From Bin22 sp034428635 (lineage in GTDB: Bacteria > Chloroflexota > Dehalococcoidia > Lucifugimonadales > UBA3495), in the NCBI GenBank assembly GCA_034428635.1, contig DAOUHR010000008.1:26693-90692 (forward strand): a stretch of 64,000 nt of DNA. The letters are read 5' to 3'. Positions 22,580 through 31,109 of this stretch are shown here, in pieces. Position 1 is the stretch's first letter, and every line of letters begins with the position of its first letter. The notes beneath the pieces were generated by a model. It did not search any database and was not told where the DNA came from. It saw nothing but the letters and a program-made list of their open reading frames with translations. A program made the position numbers and the translations under genes.

Positions 22580-23251
22580 ATGACAGGATACCGAGCAATA
22601 CTATTCGATATGGATGGAGTGCTGGTGGACAGCGAACCGCTTTTCCTCAGCGCCATCAACCGGTTGCTGGTGCAGGAAGGAGTTGAGCCCGTTTCAGTGC
22701 AGGAAAACGAGGAGTTCCTGATCGGGACGACCATCGGGGAGACCTGGCGGCAGCTGAAAATCCGCCGCCCGCTGCCCCTTCCCGCTGAAGATTACATCAG
22801 CCGCTATGACGACATCGTGCGGCAGGTCATGCAGGAAGAACTGGAACCCCAGCCGGGGGTGCGGGAGCTGCTGGCGGCCTGCAATGCTAGGAGCCTGCCC
22901 AAGGCGGTAGCCTCCTCTTCCCTGCACATGTGGGTTGACCTCAAGCTGAACGCCATCGGCCTTACGGGGGCATTCGATGCCGTCCTGGGCGGTGACGACG
23001 TAACACGGGGCAAGCCGGAACCGGACATTTACATCAAGGCGGCGGAAAGCCTTGGGGTGCCGCCGGCGGAGTGCATCGCCATCGAGGACTCGCCCATCGG
23101 CATATCAGCGGCCGTAGCTTCAGGGGCCTATACAATTGCCGTCCGCACGGAGTACACCCGCAACCTGGACGTCAGCCAGGCTCACACAATCCTGGAAACC
23201 CTTGAGGAATTCGACCTGTCCCTGCTGGCAAACGGGCCTGAAGAACAATAA
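22580..23251 (+). CDS. HAD-superfamily phosphatase, beta-phosphoglucomutase-like
   Basis: The 223-residue protein carries all four HAD motifs: the nucleophile in ILFDMDGVLVDSEP, a threonine/serine motif in VASSSLHM, the lysine in GKPEPDIY and the acidic motif IEDSPIGISAA. The cap is of the alpha-helical C1 type seen in beta-phosphoglucomutases and phosphoglycolate phosphatases, so it probably acts on a small phosphosugar, but the substrate cannot be read from sequence. Start: ATG at 22580 with upstream AGGAG. An in-frame GTG at 22568 is possible. A TATAAT at 22502-22507 lacks a good -35. Confidence 0.85.
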   Translation: MTGYRAILFDMDGVLVDSEPLFLSAINRLLVQEGVEPVSVQENEEFLIGTTIGETWRQLKIRRPLPLPAEDYISRYDDIVRQVMQEELEPQPGVRELLAACNARSLPKAVASSSLHMWVDLKLNAIGLTGAFDAVLGGDDVTRGKPEPDIYIKAAESLGVPPAECIAIEDSPIGISAAVASGAYTIAVRTEYTRNLDVSQAHTILETLEEFDLSLLANGPEEQ

Positions 23252-23292
23252 CCGACAGGACCGGCACGGGAAAGTCTGGGCGAGAAACAGAT

Positions 23293-23997
23293 TTAGTGGC
23301 GCCGGCGTCGCCCGGGGAGACCGGGATAAGTCCGCTCCGACAGGACCCACTGGATACGCTTCTGGAGGGCGATTACCTCCTCTGGAAGAAGCAGGTCCAG
23401 CAGTTCCTTGAATACCCCGGAAGGGTGGATAAACCGTCCCAGGAGCGTGGAGAGGGACTGCAGGTAAAGGTCAGGAATGGGTTCGCCGCCAAAGTCCCAG
23501 ATGACGGTGCGGATCTTGGTGTCGGAGTGGAAAGTCAGGCCCTGGTCTATACCCCAAAGCTTGCCCTTCTCGTCCACCAGAACATGGTTGGCCTTGCGGT
23601 CGGTGTTGTTTGACACCAGGTCAAAGCAACAGATCATCCGCAACTCTTCGGCATCCCCCTCGCCCAGGGTGTAGTAGTTCATGCGGGGGTCGTGTTCCAC
23701 GTACTGCTGCACCGAGCCTATGCCGTAGGGGCCCTCCCGGATAATGGTGCGGGGGATGAAATCCCACTCAAGCACCTGGCTCAGCAGGTAGGCGCCGTAT
23801 TCCCGCTTGTAGAGAGTGCCCCGGGGAAAATCCCAAAGGGGGACTTCCCCGTCCCGGGGTTTGTAGATGGCATGGTCAGTCTGTTCACCCAGTTGCAACG
23901 AAGCCAAAAAGGTGTAGTTGGAGCCCATCGGAGTGAGTTCGCAGGTCTGAAATTCTCCGTTTAGAAGAACGTCGCCGTTGATTTGGTCTGATGCCAC
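23293..23997 (-). CDS. SCO1664-family protein (TIGR03843), PI3/4-kinase-like fold
   Basis: The 234-residue protein matches the SCO1664 family. Its N-terminal half has an ATP-grasp-like lysine segment (HAIYKPRDGEVPLWDFPRGT) followed by REYGAYLLSQVL. The second half has a kinase-type catalytic loop NNTDRKANHVLV and a metal-binding GIDQGLTFH that resembles the DFG position of PI3/PI4 kinases and HipA-like folds. In Actinobacteria this family neighbours DUF3090 and a phosphomutase-like phosphatase gene near mshC; its substrate is not known. Here it is the last gene of a minus-strand trio and follows the DUF3090 gene by 52 bases. Confidence 0.82.
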   Translation of the reverse strand: MASDQINGDVLLNGEFQTCELTPMGSNYTFLASLQLGEQTDHAIYKPRDGEVPLWDFPRGTLYKREYGAYLLSQVLEWDFIPRTIIREGPYGIGSVQQYVEHDPRMNYYTLGEGDAEELRMICCFDLVSNNTDRKANHVLVDEKGKLWGIDQGLTFHSDTKIRTVIWDFGGEPIPDLYLQSLSTLLGRFIHPSGVFKELLDLLLPEEVIALQKRIQWVLSERTYPGLPGRRRRH

Positions 23998-24049
23998 CAG
24001 GATAGTCCTTCAAGTCCCGCAGGGAGATGGCGCCGCAGCAAAGGGGGAG

Positions 24050-24586
24050 TTAGCCGGTCTCAAACACGGCGTGGCCGTTGGCACGAGGGCACACATGACC
24101 CGTTGGGTCTATGGGCAGACCACAAAGGAAACAGGGCGGGCGACCGGCAGCGCAGATACGCAGGCTCTCGTTAGCCAGCACTGAAGCCTGGTCAACGGTA
24201 ATCCAGAAGCTTACCGATGGCGCTTCTTCGCCCGACTGTTCGTCCCCGTCGCCCTGTGCCTGCATATAAAAGGAGTTAGTGTCCGAGTCGTGTCGGCCCG
24301 ACAGCACCCTGGCCTTGAATTCAATAAGGGTCTCGTCGCCCGACCAACCGGGTGCGGCTGGGGTGCTGGCTGCCTCTCTTTCCCTATCCGACTGCCGATC
24401 CACAGCCTCTTTCAAGCCGGATCCCAGCTGAAAAAGCTGCTCCTTTTCCAGCCAAACGTAGGAAGTCGCCCGGCCTGATTGCAGCACCAGCCTGAAGGTG
24501 CGCTGCCCAGGCTCGCCGAAAGTCTCGGCCTCTATCCTGGACAGGGTGCCCAGGGGATAGGTGATGCTGCCAGGTTCCATGCTCAT
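24050..24586 (-). CDS. DUF3090 family protein (TIGR03847) with C-terminal zinc-binding motif
   Basis: The 178-residue protein begins with a beta-rich domain (FGEPGQRTFRLVLQSGRATS, then VWLEKEQLFQLGSGL). It ends in RPPCFLCGLPIDPTGHVCPR, a CxxC...H.C arrangement that should bind zinc. This is the family fingerprint. No biochemical function is established for the family. It is encoded between a PEPCK-fold ATPase and an SCO1664-family gene; the DUF3090-SCO1664 neighbourhood is the conserved association known from Actinobacteria, which suggests that the two proteins act together. Confidence 0.85.
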   Translation of the reverse strand: MSMEPGSITYPLGTLSRIEAETFGEPGQRTFRLVLQSGRATSYVWLEKEQLFQLGSGLKEAVDRQSDREREAASTPAAPGWSGDETLIEFKARVLSGRHDSDTNSFYMQAQGDGDEQSGEEAPSVSFWITVDQASVLANESLRICAAGRPPCFLCGLPIDPTGHVCPRANGHAVFETG

Positions 24587-24674
24587 AGTTTATTCCCGTC
24601 CCGTCGTCCGCGGGTGTTGGGTTAATGTCTTCCGATTAAGGCGCAGACCATGCGGTCAATACACGGGCAGCCCG

Positions 24675-26996
24675 TTATACCGTCGCTGCCTCCAGGCCAA
24701 GCCTGGGCAGGGCGGCCAATCCCGCCTCGCTGAGTTCCAGACCCTGGGCAACGCCGGTCTCATACTTGTCCTGAAGTTCCCGCAACTGGAAGGACAGGGG
24801 CAACTGCCCCTCATCAATGCGCTCCACCAGTTCGGCCAGGGTGTTGTAGGCCTGATCCACGTTCCAGAAGAAGGACAGCAGCCAGGTCAGTTCCCGCTCG
24901 TTGGCCGGGGCCGGAATGTCCGCCAGGTCGATCAGCGCGGTGTTGACCTTAGTGTAGCGCAGGATACCTGCCTTGTCCTGGGCATCCCGCCCGAAGTAGC
25001 GGCGGCGGCGCAATTCCAGCACACGAGCAGTGTAGTCCTCGTCGCCGTAGATGTGCTGAGGCAGCCAGTCCTTGCGCAGGTCGACTAGTTCCTCGCCCTG
25101 GGCGTTAATGATGGCTACGCCCACCTCCGAACGCAGGATGGGGTCATACTCGAACTTCACCGCCTCCCGAAGCAGGGCTTCCTGGAGCATCAAGGTGAGT
25201 TCCCGGGGAATCTTCCTGTAGTTGGCCCCGCTGGCCTCTTCGTTGCTGTCGGCTCCGATTCCGCCGGTGTTGAAGACGTAGTATTCCTGGGGCATACCAC
25301 CCCAGGCCAGTTGCTGCAGGATGTGGTACATCAGGTTGGCGTTCTCGTCTTCCAGCCCGATGATGAAGGGGTCGGAGAAGTACTCCACGTAAGGGCGGCC
25401 GATTGCGCCTATGGCTGCACCCATCTGCACCGCTTCTCCGTACATCAGAACACGGATGTACTGTTCCAGGCTGAGCCGGCGCAGGGGCGGGATTACCGTG
25501 TTCTGGCGCATCACTTCCTGCCAGAAGACCCGGTCGGTGTGCTCCATGGGGACGTGCACCGAGTCCGCCAGTTCGCCGTCCGTGATGGACTTAATCAAGC
25601 CTCCCACGCCCTTGCGGGCCAGCAGGCGCCGGCGGGACAGGGTAACGCGCATGTTGCGGACCGGGTTTTCCAGGAAGTTGGGGGCCGCGTCGCCTGCGCC
25701 CTCAGGCAGGATTACCGGCACGTTCTCCAGGGTTTCCTGGGGATTGGGTTCCGTTGCCGACCCCCGTACCGCATCGAAGGTGATTGGGTCATCGGCCTCG
25801 TTCAGGCCGAAGGGCATGGCATAGAAGTTGTTCTCGGTGCCGTCGATGCTGTGGGAGATGGTGAAGCGGCTACCCTCCCGGTTGGAAACAATGGGTTCCC
25901 GCAGGGGCTGCAGAAGCACTATATCGTCGTTCATGGGGTAGACCCCTTCCACGGGGTCGGTTTCCAGGTCCATCACACGGGCCAACTGGCTGTTAGCCAA
26001 CTCGATCATAATGGTCAGGGTACTCTTGCCGTGCAGGGAGGGGCCCACGGTTATCAGGGCGGTGTTGGAAATGGCGCCGTTGATAGTGCGTATGCGGGCC
26101 AGGCTCAGGGCTGCCTGGATGGCAATGCCGTTGTTCTGCTTGACTTGGTGCATGGCGATGGACAGAGGGCCCATCTTGTGCTCACCGACGTAGTCGAACC
26201 CCAGGTGCAAGGACAGACCCTTGGTGGGGGCTTTGAAGACCAACTGGTTGATTCCCATTTCCCTCAAACGGGTCTTCAGTTCCTCCGGAAGCCCCAGGTC
26301 CTCGTACCAGTGGGGGATGGAGACTTCCATGATGTCCGGCGCTTCCGCCCTTTCGGACTCGGGCAGGTCAAAGGTGAGCTGGCGCCACATGTAAGGTAGC
26401 TGAAGATAGTCCGCGCCGAAAAGCAACTGCCGGGCGTGGAAGGACCGGCCGGGCGCGTCGCAAATCTGCCGGTCGGTTTGAATTATAGTCTGGCCGGAGG
26501 CCAAATGCTCCCGCAGCCTGGCGTTAATGCACTCGAAGACCTGGGCGAATAGGGCCTGGTTTTCTTCACTGAACGAAAGGGCGTCCCGGTTGGGGACGAA
26601 CCCGTCGACGTAGTACTGGGTAAGGTCGGGGCGGCGCACAACGCCCAACTGGCTGAAAAAGCCGATTCCGCCGCTGTCCAGCTTTACCGCAACGCCCGGC
26701 CAGGCCTTTGTAGCGGCGCGTCCGGCGGCGTTGGCTTCTGCTCCCTCCTGGACTATGGCGCTGGCTTCGGCCAGTACCTTGGTCCGTTCCTCTCCCGGCA
26801 TCTCCTGGAAAACGGGCATGTTGTCAACAAGCCACTGGTCGGAAGGGTTAAAATTGCTGGATTCAGGGCGGTGCCCCTGCCGGGCCAGAGAAACCAGTTC
26901 ATCCAGGGCTCCTTCGAAAGCTGCGTTCTTCCCTGGCGGTGTCAAGGGGGACTTTATCCCGGCGTCCCCCCGCTTTCCCGTTTGTTCATCTGCCAC
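24675..26996 (-). CDS. Large PEPCK/HPr-kinase-fold P-loop protein of unknown function
   Basis: I do not recognise a characterised orthologue of this 773-residue protein. A central P-loop (ITVGPSLHGKSTLTI, about residues 315-330) followed about 35 residues later by MNDDIVLLQP resembles the nucleotide site of ATP-dependent phosphoenolpyruvate carboxykinase and of HPr kinase (P-loop plus Asp-Asp metal ligands). The canonical PEPCK signature GLSGTGKTT is replaced and the protein is far longer than PEPCK (about 530 residues), so carboxykinase activity should not be assumed. The N-terminal 300 residues and the C-terminal 250 residues (Arg-rich, with ELRRRRYFGRDAQDKAGILR) are unassigned. No signal peptide or membrane helix is seen. 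It is probably the first gene of a trio with DUF3090 and the SCO1664-like kinase; the gap to DUF3090 is 88 bases. Confidence 0.6.
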   Translation of the reverse strand: MADEQTGKRGDAGIKSPLTPPGKNAAFEGALDELVSLARQGHRPESSNFNPSDQWLVDNMPVFQEMPGEERTKVLAEASAIVQEGAEANAAGRAATKAWPGVAVKLDSGGIGFFSQLGVVRRPDLTQYYVDGFVPNRDALSFSEENQALFAQVFECINARLREHLASGQTIIQTDRQICDAPGRSFHARQLLFGADYLQLPYMWRQLTFDLPESERAEAPDIMEVSIPHWYEDLGLPEELKTRLREMGINQLVFKAPTKGLSLHLGFDYVGEHKMGPLSIAMHQVKQNNGIAIQAALSLARIRTINGAISNTALITVGPSLHGKSTLTIMIELANSQLARVMDLETDPVEGVYPMNDDIVLLQPLREPIVSNREGSRFTISHSIDGTENNFYAMPFGLNEADDPITFDAVRGSATEPNPQETLENVPVILPEGAGDAAPNFLENPVRNMRVTLSRRRLLARKGVGGLIKSITDGELADSVHVPMEHTDRVFWQEVMRQNTVIPPLRRLSLEQYIRVLMYGEAVQMGAAIGAIGRPYVEYFSDPFIIGLEDENANLMYHILQQLAWGGMPQEYYVFNTGGIGADSNEEASGANYRKIPRELTLMLQEALLREAVKFEYDPILRSEVGVAIINAQGEELVDLRKDWLPQHIYGDEDYTARVLELRRRRYFGRDAQDKAGILRYTKVNTALIDLADIPAPANERELTWLLSFFWNVDQAYNTLAELVERIDEGQLPLSFQLRELQDKYETGVAQGLELSEAGLAALPRLGLEAATV

Positions 26997-27052
26997 TGAC
27001 AGTCCCTCGTGTCGTTCTCGGTGATTTGTTAGGAATTTGCGGCCAGAAAAGG

Positions 27053-27080
27053 TTGTGGCCGGCGACTGATATGCTACATT
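27053..27080 (+). promoter_or_regulatory. Possible promoter of aroA
   Basis: TTGTGG at 27053-27058, a 16-base spacer and TACATT at 27075-27080, about 100 bases before the aroA ATG. It lies in the divergent gap with the PEPCK-fold gene. The match is weak. Confidence 0.35.
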
Positions 27081-27178
27081 GTTAGCAGTCCTATGTCAAA
27101 ATTCGCAGTAGCCTTCCGGCCTTGTTCGGGGCCAACTGCAGTCCCTTTAGCGGGAAACCTAGAGTGGGTGAAAAGAGC

Positions 27179-28459
27179 ATGGAATCGCTGACCCTGAAAC
27201 CCGCCACCCAGGTGGGTGGGACCATTCAACTTCCCGGTTCCAAGAGCCTGTCCAACCGACTGCTGCTGCTGTCTTCGCTGGCCAGCGGGGGGACAGAAGT
27301 GCATAACCTGCTGGAAAGCGACGACACCCAGTATATGACCACCGCCCTTGAGGCCCTGGGCATCGGGTTGACCTTTTATGACGCCGGGTCCAAATGCCTG
27401 GTGGAAAGCAGTGGCGGGCCTTTCGCAGCAGACAAGGCAGATCTTTACCTGGGGAACGCCGGTACCGCCATTCGACCCCTGTGCGCGGCCCTGTGCCTGG
27501 GGGAAGGGGAGTACACACTGACCGGCGAACCGCGGATGCTGGAGCGCCCCATCGCCCACCTGGTGGACGCCCTGCGCCAACTGGGGGCGGACATAGAGTA
27601 CGAAGGCGCGGAAGGTTTTCCCCCTCTAAGGATTCGGGCATCCGGGCTGCGGGGCGGGAACGTATCCATCCGGGGCAACGTATCCAGCCAGTACCTTACT
27701 GCCCTGCTGCTGGCGTCCCCGCTGGCGCAGGACACGCTGGCAATTGAAATCGTTGGGGACCTGGTGTCCAAGCCCTACATAGATATGACCGTTGACGTGA
27801 TGCGCCGGTTCGGAGTCAGGGTGGAAAACGACAACTACCAGGCCTTCCGGGTTGCGGGCGGCCAGATCTACCAATCACCGGGCATTGCCCTGGTGGAAGG
27901 GGACGCCTCTTCAGCCAGTTACTTCCTCTCGGCAGCGGCCATCCGGGGCGGCACCGTGCGGGTTACTGGCGTGGGCGCCGACAGCATCCAGGGCGACGTT
28001 CAGCACGCCGATGTGCTGGAACGCATGGGCGCGGTGGTCAGCCGCGGCCCGGACTACATAGAAATATCTCGTGGTCAGCTGCGGGGCATGGACCTGGACC
28101 TGAACCATATCCCCGATGCCGCCATGACTGTAGCAGTAACGGCCCTGTTCGCCGACGGCCGGACTATCATCCGCAACATCGGCAACTGGCGGGTTAAGGA
28201 GACGGACCGACTGGCTGCCATGGCCGCCGAGCTTCGCAAGGTGGGCGCCGGCGTGGTGGAAGGCCCTGACTACCTGGAAATCGACCCGCCGGAACGGATA
28301 AACCCGGCGGAAATCGCCACCTACAATGACCACCGCATGGCCATGAGTTTCTCCCTGGCATCACTGGGGGATTCGGAGATTACAATTCTGGATCCGGGGT
28401 GCGTTTCAAAAACCTTTCCCGAGTATTTTGACAACTTCAGGGCCATTGTTCAGGAATAA
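27179..28459 (+). CDS. aroA: 3-phosphoshikimate 1-carboxyvinyltransferase (EPSP synthase), class I
   Basis: The 426-residue enzyme joins shikimate-3-phosphate and phosphoenolpyruvate in aromatic amino acid synthesis. It aligns by eye almost end to end with the enterobacterial protein: start MESLTL, then LPGSKSLSNR, LGNAGTAIRPL, the catalytic region GDASSASYFL and the C-terminal ATYNDHRMAMSFSL. The glycine of LGNAGTA and the following arginine-proline are of the glyphosate-sensitive class I type. Start: ATG at 27179, matching the E. coli N-terminus exactly; the longer TTG frame adds 19 non-homologous residues. It is a lone gene, not inside an aro operon, and looks unlike a typical Gram-positive or Chloroflexi AroA, which suggests acquisition from a gammaproteobacterium. 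Confidence 0.95.
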   Translation: MESLTLKPATQVGGTIQLPGSKSLSNRLLLLSSLASGGTEVHNLLESDDTQYMTTALEALGIGLTFYDAGSKCLVESSGGPFAADKADLYLGNAGTAIRPLCAALCLGEGEYTLTGEPRMLERPIAHLVDALRQLGADIEYEGAEGFPPLRIRASGLRGGNVSIRGNVSSQYLTALLLASPLAQDTLAIEIVGDLVSKPYIDMTVDVMRRFGVRVENDNYQAFRVAGGQIYQSPGIALVEGDASSASYFLSAAAIRGGTVRVTGVGADSIQGDVQHADVLERMGAVVSRGPDYIEISRGQLRGMDLDLNHIPDAAMTVAVTALFADGRTIIRNIGNWRVKETDRLAAMAAELRKVGAGVVEGPDYLEIDPPERINPAEIATYNDHRMAMSFSLASLGDSEITILDPGCVSKTFPEYFDNFRAIVQE

Positions 28460-28598
28460 GGCGTCTTTTAAGACGGCCATTTACGGGTAGGCCGGAATCA
28501 CGCCTGCAGCGTAATGTCTTCAGGCTTTCGACGGAATGGCGGTTGGGTGGTAATCAATACCGCCACTCCATAACCTCTTCAATTTGCAGACTGACCCT

Positions 28599-30119
28599 TC
28601 AATTCAGGCCCCGGGATCGGTACTGCAGGGCTTCGGCAAGGTGACTGACGCTGATGGTTTCCGAACCATCCAGGTCGGCTATGGTGCGGGAGACCTTGAT
28701 GATACGGTGGAAGGCCCGGGCAGAAAGATTAAGTTGATTGGTCGCGGTCTGCAGCAGGCTGCGGGCAGCATTATCCAGGTTGCAGATTTTCCAGACTTCG
28801 GCGGCTCCCATTTCCGAATTGAAGTGGAGCGCGGCGTGGTCGAACCGCTCTGCCTGAACCTCGCGGGCCGTTTCCACCCGCTTCCTCACTGCCGCCGAGT
28901 CCTCTGACTCCGCTTCGTCCACCAGCTTCTCGTATTCCACCGGCGGCACCTCCACGAAAATGTCGATGCGGTCCATCAAGGGGCCGCTGATGCGCTTCTG
29001 GTATCTGGAGACCGCGGAACTGCTGCAGGTGCAGTCCTTGCGGGGATGGGAGTAGTAGCCGCATGGACAGGGGTTCTGGGCCGCCACCAGCATGAAGCTG
29101 GCGGGATAGGTTACTGAACCGGTTACCCGGCTGATGGTAACCACCTTGTCTTCCAGGGGCTGGCGCAGGGACTCAAGAGCAGTACGGTCGAACTCGGGCA
29201 GTTCGTCCAGGAACAGGACTCCCCGGTGGCTCAGAGTGATTTCGCCGGGGCGCAGGGTGCGTCCGCCGCCCACCAGGCCAGCGTTGGAAATGCTGTAGTG
29301 GGGCGCGCGAAAGGGTCGTTCGGCGATAAGGGGACAGTCTGAAGGCAACGAACCGCTGATGCTGTAAATCTTGGTGGCGTCCAGCGCTTCCTCCGGAGTC
29401 ATCTTCGGGAGAATGGACGGCAGGGAGCGGGCCAGCATGGTCTTGCCGCTACCCGGCGGGCCGTTGAACAGGATGTTATGGAAACCGGCGGCGGCCACTT
29501 CCAGGGCGCGCTTGGCGTGTTCCTGTCCCTTGATGTGGGCCAGGTTGCACACGTTGGCCGATGGCCCCATACCTTCGGGCATGCCGGCAAACTCCACCGG
29601 GCGGATGGGCGTCTCGCCCAGCAGGTGGCTCACCAAGGCCGCCAGGGTGGGTGTGGGATATACCTGAATTCCCTCCACCAGCGCAGCCTCGGCAGCGTCG
29701 GCGGTGGGGACGTAGACGGCGGAAAAACCCTGGTCCCGGGCCACCGATACCATGGGCAGCACGCCGTTGGTGTGGCGCAGGCTGCCGTCCAGGGAAAGCT
29801 CCCCCAGGAACAGGGACGGTTCGTCGGGCAAGTAAATCTGCCCGGAACTTAGCAGAATGCCCACGGCAATGGGCAGGTCGTAGGCCGGGCCGGCCTTCTT
29901 CAGGTCAGCGGGGGCCAGATTGACGGTAATGCGGCGCATGGGGAACTCGCAGCCGCTGTTCCGCAGGGCGGCCCGGACCCGCTCCCGGGCCTCTTGTACC
30001 GCCGTATCCGGCAGGCCCACCACGTTGAATACTGGCAGGCCGTTGGAAATATCGACTTCTACCTGGACTATGAACCCGTCCAAGCCCACTACAGCGCAAG
30101 TCTGACTCTTGGCAAGCAT
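28599..30119 (-). CDS. comM: YifB/ComM-family Mg-chelatase-like AAA+ ATPase
   Basis: The 506-residue protein has the three family parts. These are an N-terminal Lon-protease-like ChlI domain (about 1-170, with NGLPVFNVVGLPDTAVQEAR), a central AAA+ Mg-chelatase module with Walker A GPPGSGKTML near 220 and Walker B GVLFLDELPEF, and a C-terminal helical domain ending with SHLAEALQYR. A small cysteine-rich patch (CPCGYYSHPRKDCTCS) lies between them. ComM orthologues are hexameric helicases that extend branch migration during natural transformation; whether this lineage is competent is not shown by the window. The ATG has a weak upstream site. Confidence 0.92.
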   Translation of the reverse strand: MLAKSQTCAVVGLDGFIVQVEVDISNGLPVFNVVGLPDTAVQEARERVRAALRNSGCEFPMRRITVNLAPADLKKAGPAYDLPIAVGILLSSGQIYLPDEPSLFLGELSLDGSLRHTNGVLPMVSVARDQGFSAVYVPTADAAEAALVEGIQVYPTPTLAALVSHLLGETPIRPVEFAGMPEGMGPSANVCNLAHIKGQEHAKRALEVAAAGFHNILFNGPPGSGKTMLARSLPSILPKMTPEEALDATKIYSISGSLPSDCPLIAERPFRAPHYSISNAGLVGGGRTLRPGEITLSHRGVLFLDELPEFDRTALESLRQPLEDKVVTISRVTGSVTYPASFMLVAAQNPCPCGYYSHPRKDCTCSSSAVSRYQKRISGPLMDRIDIFVEVPPVEYEKLVDEAESEDSAAVRKRVETAREVQAERFDHAALHFNSEMGAAEVWKICNLDNAARSLLQTATNQLNLSARAFHRIIKVSRTIADLDGSETISVSHLAEALQYRSRGLN

Positions 30120-30197
30120 CGCAACTCCTCCGGCGCCGGCGCTGCCGGCGCTAACTGGTAAGCTGCGAAGACTATAGAACAGATGTTTCTAAATTAT

Positions 30198-31019
30198 CTA
30201 CGGTCTGCTGACAGTAGTTATGAAAAGGTCGTCGGCCACCGAGATGGGGCCGTCATAGTGGGCCCGTGCCTCGTCGGCCAAGGGTTGGGTGTTGGAGTGG
30301 AAGGGAGTGTCGATGTGGGTGATGACAAGCTGGCCCGCGCCGGCTAATGATGCAGCCTGGGCAGCTTCGGCGGCGGTGCAATGGCCACGGCGTGAAGCCC
30401 CGTCCTTGTCATCCTCGGTGCTCAGGGCCTCGTGAATCAGCAGGTCGGCCCCCTGGGAAGCTTCGATCAGGCTTTCGCTGTACCGGGTATCCCCGGAAAA
30501 GACTACCGTTATTCCCCCGGTCTCCACCCTCCAGCCTGCCGCACCGCCTATGTGGTTCACCAGGAAGCAGGATGCCCGGGTATTCTCGCCCAGTGTGATC
30601 CACTGGCCCACCTCCACCGGGTCCCAGGCCACCACCCGGTTGCCGTCGGTGGTGGTTACGCTGTCCTGGTCAACCTGGTGGGTGATACTTACGGCGCGGA
30701 AAAGGTCCTGCAGGCCCGCCAGGGATTCCTCCAGGCTGTGCACCAACAGGGGAGAAGCGCTGGGGGCCATCTGGGTGCGCCGGCCCTGGATGTGGGGCAG
30801 GCCGCCCATGTGGTCGCCATGGCGGTGGGACAGAAGGACGTGTTCGAAGTCCTCGGCGTGCATTCCTAGCTGGGCCCCGTGGCGCAGGACGGAGTTACCT
30901 GAGCCGGCGTCCAGCAGCAACCGGGTGCCGTCGGGACAGTCCAGGACAATGGCGGTGTGGGCGCGGTGGATGCAGTTGCCGGCGCCGGTACCAAGGAAGG
31001 ATATGCGTACTTCAGCCAA
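30198..31019 (-). CDS. Metallo-beta-lactamase-fold hydrolase, RNase Z-like
   Basis: The 273-residue protein has the zinc-binding HRHGDHMGGLPH motif near residues 62-73, a downstream VVFSGDTRYSESL aspartate motif, and later histidines in ASRRGHCTAAEAAQ and VITHIDTP. This spacing is that of the ElaC/RNase Z group of metallo-beta-lactamase hydrolases. RNase Z proper trims tRNA 3' ends. Because the only tRNA here encodes its own CCA, and the exosite arm of true RNase Z is not obvious, a phosphodiesterase or generic hydrolase role is equally possible. Confidence 0.78.
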   Translation of the reverse strand: MAEVRISFLGTGAGNCIHRAHTAIVLDCPDGTRLLLDAGSGNSVLRHGAQLGMHAEDFEHVLLSHRHGDHMGGLPHIQGRRTQMAPSASPLLVHSLEESLAGLQDLFRAVSITHQVDQDSVTTTDGNRVVAWDPVEVGQWITLGENTRASCFLVNHIGGAAGWRVETGGITVVFSGDTRYSESLIEASQGADLLIHEALSTEDDKDGASRRGHCTAAEAAQAASLAGAGQLVITHIDTPFHSNTQPLADEARAHYDGPISVADDLFITTVSRP

Positions 31020-31109
31020 GGTTAGTGCTCCTTAAAGTATTGCCGGGGTGATTTCACCCCCATCCTAACCTTCCCAGATTAAGCGGGAAGTAACCCTTTC
31101 AACGCTTCC

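Noticed and set aside
23293..23997. HipA-like toxin kinase for the SCO1664-family gene
   Set aside because: The catalytic loop resembles the kinase fold, but the gene lacks an upstream HipB-like antitoxin, and its whole-length match is to the SCO1664 family.
28460..28598. Terminator at CGTCTTTTAAGACG after aroA
   Set aside because: The apparent stem would leave a two-base loop and is not a valid hairpin, and no T run follows.
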